Positions 47,666-59,675 of a stretch of DNA of 64,000 nucleotides are shown here, one piece after another. Location of the stretch: NCBI RefSeq assembly GCF_039645565.1, contig NZ_CP147914.1, forward strand, positions 1,609,573 to 1,673,572, given 5' to 3'. Made by a program: the position numbers and the translations under genes. This DNA comes from Sulfurimonas sp. HSL1-2. GTDB lineage: Bacteria; Campylobacterota; Campylobacteria; Campylobacterales; Sulfurimonadaceae. The notes beneath the pieces were generated by a model. The model was not told the DNA's origin. It searched no databases and was given only the letters and a program-made list of their open reading frames with translations. Numbering within the stretch: position 1 is the stretch's first letter; every line of letters begins with the position of its first letter.

Positions 47666-48334
47666 TTATACAGGAAGGCCGAATTTCTGTGTCACGAGTT
47701 CGCCCTCGTCGTTGAAAAAGAGGTAGTAGAGAAAATCTTTTTTGACCGGCTGGCCCGCCAGGTAGCGCAGGGCCAGGTTCGCCTGCAGCGAGGCGATATG
47801 CATGACGATCGGTGCGGCAATCCCCGCGGGCTCTTTGAGCGTGATCTTGAACACATCGTTGAAAGAGGAGCGGTCGAAGAAACAGACCTGCCCGTGAAAC
47901 GCTTCGACCGAACCGTAGACCCACGGCGTGTTGTGGATCTTGGCATATTCGTTGATCTGTCCCCGTGTCGGGAGGTTGTCCGTCGCATCGAGGATCAGGT
48001 CGACTTCGATCCCTTTTTTCGCGAAGGCGTTGAAGTCGCACTCATGGGCATACGCTTTCGTATAGGGGCAGCGGGCCTCGACGATGCCGGCATTGACGAC
48101 GGCTTTGTTTTTGCCCTCGTCCCCCGTCTTGAAAGCGATCTGGCGGTGAATGTTGTGCACGCTCACCTCATCGAAATCCACGATATGAATCTCCCCGATT
48201 CCCGTCGCCCCCAGGGCAAACGCGAGCGAACTCCCCAGGCCGCCGCTTCCGATGATGGCGATCCGCTTTGCCTGCAGCGACTGCTGGACCTCTTCCCCCC
48301 AGAGTTTGATCTGACGATGGAAATAGTGCATCAT
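47666..48334 (-). CDS. ThiF/MoeB/HesA-family adenylyltransferase
   Basis: This is an E1-like enzyme that would adenylate the C-terminus of a small sulfur carrier such as ThiS or MoaD. The nucleotide loop is IIGSGGLGSSL, followed by DFDEVSVHNIHRQ and DLILDATDNLPTRGQ. The usual pair of zinc-binding CxxC motifs is missing, as in some ThiF-like proteins. ATG at 48334 is chosen because AGGAGG lies eight bases upstream. No carrier gene is adjacent, so the pathway (thiamine, molybdopterin or other) cannot be told. Confidence 0.82.
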   Translation of the reverse strand: MMHYFHRQIKLWGEEVQQSLQAKRIAIIGSGGLGSSLAFALGATGIGEIHIVDFDEVSVHNIHRQIAFKTGDEGKNKAVVNAGIVEARCPYTKAYAHECDFNAFAKKGIEVDLILDATDNLPTRGQINEYAKIHNTPWVYGSVEAFHGQVCFFDRSSFNDVFKITLKEPAGIAAPIVMHIASLQANLALRYLAGQPVKKDFLYYLFFNDEGELVTQKFGLPV

Positions 48335-48489
48335 TCTCCGCACCTCCTCAAATAGCTAATCGCACTGTAACATTAAAAAGTTTAATAACTTTTTGATAAA
48401 TTCACCCAGAGCCTCCCATTTTAGGCAGTCCGAACGGCCAAAATGTGTAAAAACCGCTATAATGTCCCCACAAAACCGCAGGAGGAAGC

Positions 48490-48981
48490 GTGCTCGCCTT
48501 TATCGACAAGACCATCATCCCCTTTGTGACCCGTAGCAATGACCAGCCGCTGCTGCTGCGCGAACTGCTCGAGATCAACAAGAACCACGACGACGGCCTC
48601 AAACTCGAAGGCAAGATCCCGGGACTGAAACTGCGTATCGGCCGCACGATTCTTGTCTTCCTTATTCTCTGGAACATCATCCTCCTGCCGCTGAGCCTCC
48701 TCTTTCACAAGGAGCTCGAAAAGATCGACTGCCACCTGCTCATCATCCTCGCCATTCTCTTCACGGGGATGTTCTTCGGCACCTACATGATGTTCAAAGA
48801 GTGGCTGGTCGACCGCATGGCGACCCAGCGCATCAAGGAAGCATGGCAGAACCACTTCCCCCACTTCTCCTATGAGAAACACCATCTCCAGGTCACGGGG
48901 CTCTACCGCGAAGCGCTGGACAAAGACGTACCGCACAAAGAGCTCTACCTCTTTATGATGAACAGGCTCGCGGAGGAGTAA
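48490..48981 (+). CDS. Membrane hypothetical protein, 163 aa
   Basis: I do not recognise this protein. Two hydrophobic helices lie near residues 52-72 and 83-102, with short soluble ends; the N-terminal part is charged and the C-terminal third helical. GGAGGA precedes the GTG start, and a TATAAT (48458-48463) lies upstream. It is followed five bases later by yjbQ, so the two are probably one transcript. No function is assigned. Confidence 0.65.
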   Translation: MLAFIDKTIIPFVTRSNDQPLLLRELLEINKNHDDGLKLEGKIPGLKLRIGRTILVFLILWNIILLPLSLLFHKELEKIDCHLLIILAILFTGMFFGTYMMFKEWLVDRMATQRIKEAWQNHFPHFSYEKHHLQVTGLYREALDKDVPHKELYLFMMNRLAEE

Positions 48982-48986
48982 ACGGT

Positions 48987-49391
48987 TTGTTCCAAACCAC
49001 CGTCACCCTGCCCCCCTACCCGCGGGGATTCCACCTCATCACCGATGCCATTGACAATGCCGTCGCGGCATCCGGCGTAACGACGGGCCTCGCTCACCTC
49101 TTCCTCAAACACACCAGTGCATCGATCTCTCTCAATGAAAACGCCGATCCCACTGTCCGCAAAGACATGGAGCGCTTCTTCACCGATGTCGCCGACGCCA
49201 AGCCCTACTACGTCCACACCTACGAAGGCGACGACGATATGCCCGCACATATCAAAAGCGTTATGCTCGGCACCTCGCTGACCATCCCCGTCACCAACGG
49301 CCGTCTCAACCTCGGCACCTGGCAGGGGATCTACCTCGGCGAACACCGCGATCATGGCGGTAGCCGGAAGCTTGTCGTGACGGTCTACTGA
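48987..49391 (+). CDS. YjbQ/UPF0047-family protein
   Basis: This 134-aa member of the YjbQ family has the typical [19 protein letters not shown], then [16 protein letters not shown] and the C-terminal [19 protein letters not shown]. YjbQ proteins have a reported secondary thiamine-phosphate synthase activity; the physiological role is not settled. The start is TTG with GGAGGAG upstream; it matches the family N-terminus. It follows the membrane protein by five bases. Confidence 0.88.
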   Translation: MFQTTVTLPPYPRGFHLITDAIDNAVAASGVTTGLAHLFLKHTSASISLNENADPTVRKDMERFFTDVADAKPYYVHTYEGDDDMPAHIKSVMLGTSLTIPVTNGRLNLGTWQGIYLGEHRDHGGSRKLVVTVY

Positions 49392-49803
49392 CGCAGAACA
49401 TTTCCCTCTCCTGTACTTATTATGTGAACGATCTGCCTCTTCATTCTTTTCTTTTTCATAAGAAAAGAACCAAAAGAAAATCGTCGTTGCGCGAATCGCT
49501 CGCTGGTCCCGGCTTTATGCCTCCGCAACGGCTTCCAAGGCACGCTTAACGACAGGTTGCCTATTGATTTAATGCGCTTCGGGAACCGAAGCTATTTTGT
49601 TCCTAAAGAGCTTTGTCTCGACAAAGCGCATTCAATGAAATCAGAAATTGGCCTTGAGCGCTCTTTATAAGCCATCCCGGAGGCCCAAAGCCGGGAGGGA
49701 TGAGCGATTCGCGAAAGGCCGCTTTTTGCGCTACTTTTTCTAAAAAAGTGGCAGAAGAGTGTTGTCAAAATTGTAGATTGAAGAGCTGCCCGCTATCGTC
49801 TAT
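49392..49803. repeat. Non-coding region with a large imperfect inverted repeat
   Basis: This 412-bp gap between convergent genes contains no gene. From about 49447 to 49757 the two halves are imperfect inverted copies of each other: CGCGAATCGCTC (49490-49501) pairs with 49702-49713, TCCCGGCTTT (49507-49516) with 49687-49696, and GATTTAATGCGCTT near 49566-49579 with a matching block near 49624-49642. A centre of about 45 bp separates the arms. Local hairpins with T- or A-runs at the ends could act as bidirectional terminators. A mobile or REP-like repeat is an alternative. Confidence 0.65.
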
Positions 49804-50307
49804 TTAGAAAATCTCGGCCAGCCAGAGCCGCAGCTTCAGTCCCCACGTCGTCGTATAGCCGCTCTCGGCCCAGAAGACTTTGCCGTCTCTGCCGACAATG
49901 ATCGTCGTCGGGAAGACGCCGATCCTGAACGCCTCCGCAATGGCGCCGTTCTGGTCGTTGATGACGGGGAAAGAGAGGTCGTTTGCTCTCATATATTCGC
50001 CGATCTTCTCCAGCCCGCCCGATTTGACGGCGACGGTAATGACCTTCTCGTCTTTGGCAAGGGCGTCGATGTTGCCCGCTTCCGCATGGCAGACGGGGCA
50101 CCAGGTCGCCCAGAAATGCAGGATGTAGGGCTTGTCCGGTTTGACGCTGCTGTCATAGGCCAGCCCGTAGAGTTTGGAGACCTCCACCTTGGGCAGAGCG
50201 GCACCTTCGAAGGATGGGGCACGCAGGTAGCCGATGACGGTGGCGCCTACCGCGGTAAGCAGTGCAAGTACGATCAGCTCTTTGAGCCACTTCTTCCATT
50301 TAATCAC
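49804..50307 (-). CDS. TlpA/ResA-type thioredoxin-fold oxidoreductase
   Basis: This is a membrane-anchored periplasmic thiol-disulfide protein of 167 aa. One N-terminal helix lies near residues 10-28. The active site is WCPVC (C70 and C73), followed by the usual thioredoxin-like strands and the cis-Pro block FPTTIIVGRDGKV. Family members reduce apocytochrome c or other periplasmic thiols. It starts inside the end of the nitrilase-fold gene (eight-base overlap), so it is the last gene of the ileS-side leftward run. Confidence 0.88.
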   Translation of the reverse strand: MIKWKKWLKELIVLALLTAVGATVIGYLRAPSFEGAALPKVEVSKLYGLAYDSSVKPDKPYILHFWATWCPVCHAEAGNIDALAKDEKVITVAVKSGGLEKIGEYMRANDLSFPVINDQNGAIAEAFRIGVFPTTIIVGRDGKVFWAESGYTTTWGLKLRLWLAEIF

Positions 50308-51094
50308 GCCGTTTCTCCATCGCCTCTTTGAACTTCCAGCCCCGGCGCGACTCCATCACCTGCGCATGGTCGATCTCGACGACCATCAGCTCCTCCCTAT
50401 CCCCCAGCGTGCTTTCGATCTCGCCGTCGGGATTGGCCAGCAGCGAATCGCCGTAAAAGCGCCACAGATGCCCGTCGTCTTTTACGTCGCCGATACGGTT
50501 GGCCCGCAGCACGAAGCAGTTGTGCGTAAAGGCGCGCATTCGGATCAGGTCGCGCCAGCGCTGCTGCGATTCGAAGGTGGAGGCCGTCGGCAGCAGGATG
50601 CAGTCGATCCTCTTCTCCCAGATACTCTGCCACAATGCGTCGAAATGCAGCTCATAGCCGCCGAGGATGCCGAAACGGACATTGTCGACTCGGAAGGTCA
50701 TCGGTTCGTGAAGCGGTTCGACCGGGTTGGCGAAGAAAGCGGCTTCGTTCCAGTGCGGATAGTCGATCAGTACCTGCTGCTGGTAATAGGCCGTCGAACG
50801 GGGGGAGATTTTGACGATGCTTTTAAAGGGGGTGCCCGCTTTGACCGTCACCAGGGGGGCAACGAAGGTCATGTCATAGGCGGCCGCGAGATCCCGAAGT
50901 ATGCCGAGCTGGTGATCACAGAGTTCGCGCAGCATCGAGACCGGCGTCTGCTGCAGCTCTTTGAAAAAGGAGTTCAGGAGGTATTCGCCCATCAGCAGGA
51001 CGCGTACGCCGCGTTTGTGGGCGATCCGCACATAGTGATACAGCTTCGTCGTACTCATGCCGACCGAGGGAAGCTGCAGCACGCCAACCGTCAC
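50300..51094 (-). CDS. Carbon-nitrogen hydrolase (nitrilase) fold protein lacking catalytic Cys and Lys
   Basis: The 264-aa sequence follows the nitrilase fold: E37 in LLMGEYLL is the catalytic Glu position, FESQQRWRDLIRMRAFTHNC matches the usual LLRARAIEN region, and the C-terminus is typical. The nucleophile block that normally reads I-C-Y is GILGGYELHF, with Gly at about residue 146. The catalytic Lys region reads YYQQQVLI (Gln at about 106). It should not work as an amidase by the known mechanism. The start overlaps the end of xseB. A regulatory or scaffold role is possible. Confidence 0.78.
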   Translation of the reverse strand: MTVGVLQLPSVGMSTTKLYHYVRIAHKRGVRVLLMGEYLLNSFFKELQQTPVSMLRELCDHQLGILRDLAAAYDMTFVAPLVTVKAGTPFKSIVKISPRSTAYYQQQVLIDYPHWNEAAFFANPVEPLHEPMTFRVDNVRFGILGGYELHFDALWQSIWEKRIDCILLPTASTFESQQRWRDLIRMRAFTHNCFVLRANRIGDVKDDGHLWRFYGDSLLANPDGEIESTLGDREELMVVEIDHAQVMESRRGWKFKEAMEKRRD

Positions 51095-51297
51095 GACTCC
51101 GTCTCCTCCCCGCCGCGGATCTGTTCGATCTTTTTGCGCGCCGCTTCGAGAATCTGCTGCGCCTCTTTGAGCGCCTTGGTTCCCGACTCATAGGCCTTGA
51201 CGCTCTCTTCGAGGGTCATCTCGGGGTTCATCAGTTTTTCAAGGATCTGTTTAGCCTCTTCCAGACGCCCTTCAAAATCGTTCGCTTCCACTCTCAC
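51091..51297 (-). CDS. xseB: Exodeoxyribonuclease VII small subunit
   Basis: XseB pairs with XseA to form exonuclease VII, which degrades single-stranded DNA. This 68-aa protein has the helical family pattern DFEGRLEEAKQILEKL, MTLEESVKAYESGTKAL and EAARKKIEQI. It overlaps the next gene by four bases. xseA is not in the window. The ATG-like start at 51297 follows a short gap after metX. Confidence 0.9.
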   Translation of the reverse strand: MRVEANDFEGRLEEAKQILEKLMNPEMTLEESVKAYESGTKALKEAQQILEAARKKIEQIRGGEETES

Positions 51298-51329
51298 TCC
51301 TTTGCTGTACGCAGCCTCGATCTGTTGCG

Positions 51330-52436
51330 TTAGACGCCGTGTTCCAGCGCTTCGCGTACGTAGTCCTTGAACTTCTCCAGTTCGACCAGGAAGGCATCGT
51401 GACCGTAATCACTCGGGACTTCCAGGTAGTCCACCGGGATCATCTTCTCTTTGGCGAGAATATCCGCCATCACCCGCATCTCGTCGGGGATGAAGAGCAT
51501 ATCGTTTTCGAAACTGACCAGGTAGAGGCGGCTTCTGATACGCAAAAGCGCCTCCTCGAGGGTGTCGAATCCCCTCGAGAGGTCGTAGATGTTGATCGCC
51601 TTCGTGATGTAGAGGTAACTCAGCGGGTCGAACCATTTGGTAAAGTTGTAGCCGTTGTACTCGAGGTACGACTCCACCTGGAACTTCCCGAAGAGTTCGA
51701 ACAGGCCGTCGGTGCGCTTGTATTCGCGCCCGAATTTGCGCTCCATGCTGTAGGGCGAGAGGAAACTGATATGTCCCGCCATCCGGCCGACGGCCATGCC
51801 CGTCAGACCGTTCGCTTTGATATCTGCCGGGTCATAATAGCCGCTTTTGAAATCGGGGTCTTTCAGGATCGCCTCCTGGGCGATCTTGTTAAACGCGATC
51901 GCCCAGGGCTGGGTCGCGTGGGTACAGGCCATCGCGACGATCCGGTCGGCAAAGTTGGGGTAGTGCACCGCGAACTGCAGCGCCTGCATGCCGCCCATGG
52001 AGCCACCGACGATGGCGTGGACCCGGTGGATCCCCAGGCGGTCAAAAAGGATACGCTGTGCCTTGACCATATCCTTGACCGTGATCACGGGGAACTTGTA
52101 GCGGTAGGGCTCTTCGTTCGGAAGCATCGGCGACATCGGTCCGGTCGAACCGAAACAGCTGCCGACGACGTTGGAACAGATGACGAAGAAACGGTCCGTA
52201 TCGATCGCCTTGCCGGGACCGATCAGGCCGTCCCACCATCCCGGTTTGTTGTCACCTTCATAGAGGCCCGCGGCATGATGCGACCCCGTCAGGGCATGCG
52301 TCACGACAACGACGTTGTCTTTCGCCTCGCTGAGGTGCCCATAGGTTTCATAGACAATATCATACGGTTCGAGGATACGCCCGCTCTCAAGGTAGAGCGG
52401 ATTGGTAAAGTGCTCGGTACGGGTCTGAAGGTTCAA
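51330..52436 (-). CDS. metX: Homoserine O-acetyltransferase (MetX)
   Basis: MetX acylates homoserine with acetyl-CoA, the entry to the direct sulfhydrylation route to methionine. The alpha/beta hydrolase fold is clear: HALTGSHHAAG, nucleophile elbow VGGSMGGMQAL near residue 143, Asp in SFENDMLFIP, and His in SDYGHDAFLVE. The length of 368 aa is normal. It follows metY by five bases, so the acetyl acceptor and user genes are co-expressed. Confidence 0.95.
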   Translation of the reverse strand: MNLQTRTEHFTNPLYLESGRILEPYDIVYETYGHLSEAKDNVVVVTHALTGSHHAAGLYEGDNKPGWWDGLIGPGKAIDTDRFFVICSNVVGSCFGSTGPMSPMLPNEEPYRYKFPVITVKDMVKAQRILFDRLGIHRVHAIVGGSMGGMQALQFAVHYPNFADRIVAMACTHATQPWAIAFNKIAQEAILKDPDFKSGYYDPADIKANGLTGMAVGRMAGHISFLSPYSMERKFGREYKRTDGLFELFGKFQVESYLEYNGYNFTKWFDPLSYLYITKAINIYDLSRGFDTLEEALLRIRSRLYLVSFENDMLFIPDEMRVMADILAKEKMIPVDYLEVPSDYGHDAFLVELEKFKDYVREALEHGV

Positions 52437-52441
52437 CGGGT

Positions 52442-53713
52442 CTATGATGCCGCCTCAAGTGCCTGTTTGATGTCCGCGATAAGGTCCTCGGCGTTCTCGA
52501 GACCCGCGCTGATGCGGATCAGCCCTGCCGGCACGCCGCAGGCGTCCATCTCTTCGGGGCTGAGCTGCTGGTGCGTCGTCGAGGCCGGGTGCGTGATGAT
52601 GGACTTCGAGTCTCCGATGTTGACGACGAGCGAATAGAGCTTTGTCGCGTCGGCGACCTTCTTGGCCGTTTCCAGGTCGGCGACTTCAAAGCTGAGCAGG
52701 CCGCTGCTCATCCCGCCCTCGAAGTAGCGCTGCGCATTCGCGAAGTTCTTGTTCGACTCCAGGCCCGGGTAGTTGACCCGTTTGACCATCGGGTGCGTCT
52801 CCAGGAACTTGGCGAGCATCATCGCATTGTGCGAGTGCTCTTTCATCCTTATTTTCAGCGTCTCGAGCCCCTGGATAAAGAGCCAGGAGTTGAACGGCGA
52901 GCCCACGGCGCCGATATCGCGCAGGAGGCTGAGCCGTCCGCGCAGGGTATAGGCCGGCAGCGGCACGTCGACGTAGACCAGGCCGTGGTAGCTGGCGTCG
53001 GGCTCGTTGAACTGCGGGTAGCGTGCATTGCCGCGGAGCTTTTCGACAAGGTTATTGCGTTCGACCATGATCCCGCCTATTGCCAACCCCTGCCCCGTCG
53101 TGTATTTGCTCGCACTGTGGACGACGACGTCGATCCCGTGTTCGATCGGCCGGCAGAGCGCCGGGGTGGCGACGGTGTTGTCAACGATGCTGAGAACGCC
53201 GTACTTGTCCGCGAGTGCGGCGAGTTCATCAATGTTCGGAACGTCGATGCTCGGGTTGGTCAGGGTCTCGAAGAAGAGCGCCTTGGTCTTGTCGTCGATC
53301 AGCTTTTCCGCTTCGGCGGGATTATGGACGTCGAAGAAACGCGCTTCGATGCCGAAACGCTTGAGGGTGTGGGCCGTCAGGGTGAGCGAGCCGCCGTAGA
53401 GCTGCGCGGCGCAGACGATGTTGTCGCCCGCTTCCGCCGCATTGACCAGGGCGTAGAAGATGGCCGCCATGCCGCTGGACGTCGCCAGGGCGGCCGCACC
53501 GCCCTCGAGCGACGCAAAACGTTTTTCGAAGACGTCCGTCGTCGGGTTGTTCAGGCGGGTATAGATGTTGCCGAGCTCTTTAAGCGCAAACAGGTTCGCC
53601 GCATGCTCCGCGTCGCGGAATTCGTAGGCCGTCGTCTGATAGATGGGCACCGCCATCGTTCCCTGCATATCCTTGCTGTAGCCTTCGTGAAGCGCTTTGG
53701 TCTGAAAATGCAT
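52442..53713 (-). CDS. metY: O-acetylhomoserine sulfhydrylase (MetY)
   Basis: This PLP enzyme replaces the acetyl group of O-acetylhomoserine with sulfide to give homocysteine. YQTTAYEFRDAEHAANLF and NIYTRLNNPTTDVFEKR are typical of the Cys/Met family, and the PLP lysine is in VHSASKYTTGQG near residue 210. The length of 423 aa favours MetY over MetB or MetC. A GAGGGGAG ribosome-binding site precedes the ATG. It sits directly before metX. Confidence 0.92.
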   Translation of the reverse strand: MHFQTKALHEGYSKDMQGTMAVPIYQTTAYEFRDAEHAANLFALKELGNIYTRLNNPTTDVFEKRFASLEGGAAALATSSGMAAIFYALVNAAEAGDNIVCAAQLYGGSLTLTAHTLKRFGIEARFFDVHNPAEAEKLIDDKTKALFFETLTNPSIDVPNIDELAALADKYGVLSIVDNTVATPALCRPIEHGIDVVVHSASKYTTGQGLAIGGIMVERNNLVEKLRGNARYPQFNEPDASYHGLVYVDVPLPAYTLRGRLSLLRDIGAVGSPFNSWLFIQGLETLKIRMKEHSHNAMMLAKFLETHPMVKRVNYPGLESNKNFANAQRYFEGGMSSGLLSFEVADLETAKKVADATKLYSLVVNIGDSKSIITHPASTTHQQLSPEEMDACGVPAGLIRISAGLENAEDLIADIKQALEAAS

Positions 53714-53763
53714 TTGTTACTCCCCTCATCATTGCAGCTCGAGGGGTCGGCCCCTCCGCTGTC

Positions 53764-53839
53764 GCCGCCTGAACTCTTCATGGCGGCCTCTTATAGCGCA
53801 GTGGCGTGAAGCTGTGCGCTTACGCTATCCGACAGTATA
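53764..53839 (-). promoter_or_regulatory. metY upstream region: -10 and leader hairpin
   Basis: Minus strand: an extended -10, TGG-TATACT (hexamer 53834-53839), lies just after the guaB stop. A hairpin at 53764-53787 pairs GCCGCC with GGCGGC and TGAA with TTCA around a three-base loop, with one bulged base. There is no T-run, so it may end guaB transcripts or lie in the metYX leader. No known methionine riboswitch was recognised. Confidence 0.4.
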
Positions 53840-53843
53840 CCAA

Positions 53844-56637
<2,794 letters not shown>

Positions 56638-56638
<1 letters not shown>

Positions 56639-56763
56639 CAATGTTCATCCTTTGCTTTTTTTGCCCGGCGCACGGCCAGGATACCGATGGCGACCACGGC
56701 AAAGATCACCAGGACCGTCTCGACGATGAACGCCATCGGCGCAGGGGCAGCCAGGTCAGGCAC
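56638..56763 (-). CDS. Small single-helix membrane protein, 41 aa
   Basis: A GTG start at 56761-56763, with GGAGGTG nine bases upstream inside the end of ileS, opens a 41-codon frame. It begins [18 protein letters not shown], has one hydrophobic helix ([20 protein letters not shown]) and ends in a basic-then-acidic tail, [10 protein letters not shown]. It overlaps the ileS stop by eight bases and its TGA shares a base with the gatA ATG. The strong ribosome-binding site and overlap on both sides make a real, translationally coupled gene likely. I recognise no family. Confidence 0.68.
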
Positions 56764-59521
56764 CGGTCACCTCCGCACAGCGGGCACAGAGCGCATCCGC
56801 TTCATGGGCGTGGAACTTCCAGCAGCGCGGACACTTCTGCCGCGATGCCGCCGCGATCACGTAGCGCTCGCCGTCCACGTCGAATTCGCCCAGCGTCTCG
56901 CCGGCCGTCTCGAGCGGCAGGACGCCGGAAACGACGAACCAGTCCTCGGCCTCGGTCTGCGGCAGCGCTGTGACGATCGCCGCGTCCGTATGCAGGGACA
57001 GTTCCAATGTACTCTTAATCTTCTTCTCTTTTTTGAGGGCGTCGACGATCTCGTACATCCCCTCTCTGACCTTGACCAGCGCACACTCGTTGAAGGTGCT
57101 CGTCGGCACGTCGATCGAAGCGTATTCAAGATCGAAGATGCTCACGGCATCGCCCTTGATCACCGCCGGCGCCGCCTCGACGATCTCGTCGGCCGTATAG
57201 GTGAGAATCGGCGCGACGAGCAGCAGCATCGAACGGGTGATCATCGCCATCGCGCTCTGGCTGGCGCGGCGGTGCGGATCATTCTTCCCGTCGCAGTAGA
57301 GGCGGTCTTTCGTGATGTCGAGGTAGATCCCGCTCAGCTCATTGACGATGAAGTTGTTGAGCGTGCTCATCCCGCCGACGAAGTTGTAGCGTTCGAACTG
57401 CCCGTGGACATTGTCGAAAACGTGGGAGGCCTTGGAGACGATCCACTGGTCCAGTACCCCCATCTCTCCAAACGGGACGATCGTTTCCAGGTCGTCGATG
57501 TTCGCCAGGAGGAAGCGGAAAGTGTTGCGCAGTTTGCGGTACTGTTCCGCCGTCTGTTTCAGGATCTCGTCACTGATCTTCTGGTCGTTCTGATAATCGG
57601 TCATCGCGACCCAGAGGCGCAGAATCTCGGAACCGAACTGTTTCAGCACTTTGTCCGGTGCGACTACGTTGCCCTTCGATTTGGACATTTTCTCGCCCTT
57701 GCCGTCCATCGTAAAGCCGTGCGTGATGATCGCCTTGTACGGCGCGCGGTGCTCGACGGCGGCACTGAGGAAGAGCGAACTCTGGAACCAGCCGCGGTGC
57801 TGGTCGCTTCCCTCGAGGTAAACGTCCGCGGGGTAGCTGCCCGCGTCATAGTTGCGCGATTTGAGCACGGCGTTCCACGTCGAGCCGCTGTCGAACCAGA
57901 CGTCGAGGATATCGCTGACCTTTTCAAGCTCTTCGGGCTTGTAACCACTGCCCGGGTAGAGCAGCTGCTCGATCGGCATGCTGTACCACGCGTCGGTCCC
58001 CTGCATCTCGAAGACCATCGCGATGAAGTTCAGCACCTTTTCGTCGAGGATCACCTCGCCCGTCGCCTTCACGCGGAAGAAGGCGATCGGCACACCCCAG
58101 TCGCGCTGGCGGGAGATACACCAGTCCGGGCGGTTACCGACCATGGATTCGAGGCGTTTGCGTCCCGACTCGGGGTAGAAGGTTGTCTTTGCAAGCTCTT
58201 CCGCCGCGATTTCGCGCAGGGTGCGGTTCTCCCCTTCGGGCTTTTCGTCAACGGCGATGAACCACTGCTTCGTCGCACGGAAGATCAGCGGCGTATGTGA
58301 ACGCCAGCAGTGCGGGTAGGAGTGGTTGAACTTGCTGACCTTGAGCAGGCTCGCTCCGAGCAGCTCGATGATCGGCTCGTTGGCTTTGAAGATGTGCATG
58401 CCGACGAAGCTTTCCGCGTCCGGGATGAGGCGTTCACGCACGACGCTCTGGTCGTAACAGCCCGTTTCGTCGACCGGCATGATGACGTCGAGGTTGTACT
58501 TGAGGCCGACGCGGTAGTCGTCCTCCCCGTGGCCCGGTGCCGTATGGACGCACCCCGTACCGTTGTCCATCAGGACGTGTTCGCCGAGCACGATATGCGA
58601 GCGGCGGCCGTTGAGCGGGTTCACCGCGTGCAGGTTCTCGAACTGCTTCGCGTCGAAGGTCTGGACGACCTCGCCCTTGACGATCCCCTGTGCAATCAGG
58701 GCGTCGTAGAGCTTCTGGGCGACGATGTAGCCGTCGGCCGTTCGGACGTACTTCTCGTCCGGGTTCAGGGAGATCCCTGTATTGGCCGGCAGGGTCCACG
58801 GGGTCGTCGTCCAGATGACCGGCGCGGCGTTGCCCTCGATGCCCAGACGGACTTTGGACTCTTCGCTCAGCTCGAAAGCGACGAAGATGGAGTAGTCCTC
58901 TTTGTCCTCGTACTCCACTTCCGCCTCGGCCAGCGCGGTGCGCTCCGCCCAGCTCCAGTAGACCGGCTTGCTGCGCTCGACCAGCAGTCCCTTCCTCGCG
59001 ACGTCGCAGAGGGTACGGTAGATGTTCGCTTCGAACTTGTAGTCCATCGTCAGGTAGGGCTTCTCCCAGTCCGCGATGACGCCGAGCTGCTTGAACTCGT
59101 CACGCTGGATCCCGACAAAACTTTCGGCGTGTTCGCGGCAGAGCCTGCGCACTTCGGCCGTGGAGAGCGCCTCTTTCTTCTGCTTGCCGCCGAGTTTCTT
59201 CTCGACCTGCTGCTCGATCGGCAGACCGTGGCAGTCCCAGCCCGGGGTGAAGCGGACGCTGCTGCCGTTGAAGTAGTGCTGCTTGACGATAATGTCTTTG
59301 AGGATCTTGTTCAGCGCATGACCGATGTGCGTATGGCCGTTGGCATAGGGCGGGCCGTCGTGCAGGGTGAAAGACGGGGCACCCTCGCGTTTTTGTTTCA
59401 TCTTCTCATACACGCCCTCTTCGAACCATCTTGCATAGCGCAGGGGTTCGTTCTGGACCAGGTTGCCGCGCATGGCAAAGTCCGTCGTGGGCAGAAGCAG
59501 TGTCGCTTTATAATCCATCAT
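56756..59521 (-). CDS. ileS: Isoleucyl-tRNA synthetase
   Basis: IleS charges tRNA(Ile). The class I signature is the HIGH motif in YANGHTHIGHALNK near residue 62 and KMSKS in GEKMSKSKGN near residue 620. An editing domain lies between (VIWTTTPWTLPAN). The C-terminal zinc finger is CPRCWKFHAHEADALCARC at about 897-915. The length of 921 aa is typical of the bacterial form. AAGGAAA precedes the ATG. It is the first gene of the leftward run to the TlpA gene. Confidence 0.98.
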   Translation of the reverse strand: MMDYKATLLLPTTDFAMRGNLVQNEPLRYARWFEEGVYEKMKQKREGAPSFTLHDGPPYANGHTHIGHALNKILKDIIVKQHYFNGSSVRFTPGWDCHGLPIEQQVEKKLGGKQKKEALSTAEVRRLCREHAESFVGIQRDEFKQLGVIADWEKPYLTMDYKFEANIYRTLCDVARKGLLVERSKPVYWSWAERTALAEAEVEYEDKEDYSIFVAFELSEESKVRLGIEGNAAPVIWTTTPWTLPANTGISLNPDEKYVRTADGYIVAQKLYDALIAQGIVKGEVVQTFDAKQFENLHAVNPLNGRRSHIVLGEHVLMDNGTGCVHTAPGHGEDDYRVGLKYNLDVIMPVDETGCYDQSVVRERLIPDAESFVGMHIFKANEPIIELLGASLLKVSKFNHSYPHCWRSHTPLIFRATKQWFIAVDEKPEGENRTLREIAAEELAKTTFYPESGRKRLESMVGNRPDWCISRQRDWGVPIAFFRVKATGEVILDEKVLNFIAMVFEMQGTDAWYSMPIEQLLYPGSGYKPEELEKVSDILDVWFDSGSTWNAVLKSRNYDAGSYPADVYLEGSDQHRGWFQSSLFLSAAVEHRAPYKAIITHGFTMDGKGEKMSKSKGNVVAPDKVLKQFGSEILRLWVAMTDYQNDQKISDEILKQTAEQYRKLRNTFRFLLANIDDLETIVPFGEMGVLDQWIVSKASHVFDNVHGQFERYNFVGGMSTLNNFIVNELSGIYLDITKDRLYCDGKNDPHRRASQSAMAMITRSMLLLVAPILTYTADEIVEAAPAVIKGDAVSIFDLEYASIDVPTSTFNECALVKVREGMYEIVDALKKEKKIKSTLELSLHTDAAIVTALPQTEAEDWFVVSGVLPLETAGETLGEFDVDGERYVIAAASRQKCPRCWKFHAHEADALCARCAEVTGA

Positions 59522-59675
59522 TTTCCTTCAAGAAGGGCGAATATTCACATTCTAAAAAATTGGTGCATTATAGCTTCTCACCCATTAAAAAAAGCTGTTT
59601 ATTCCTGCGCCGGGGCCGATCACGGCGCAATCTTTCCCGCGGCGACAACGGAGTGTTTTGCGCTATACTCACGGT

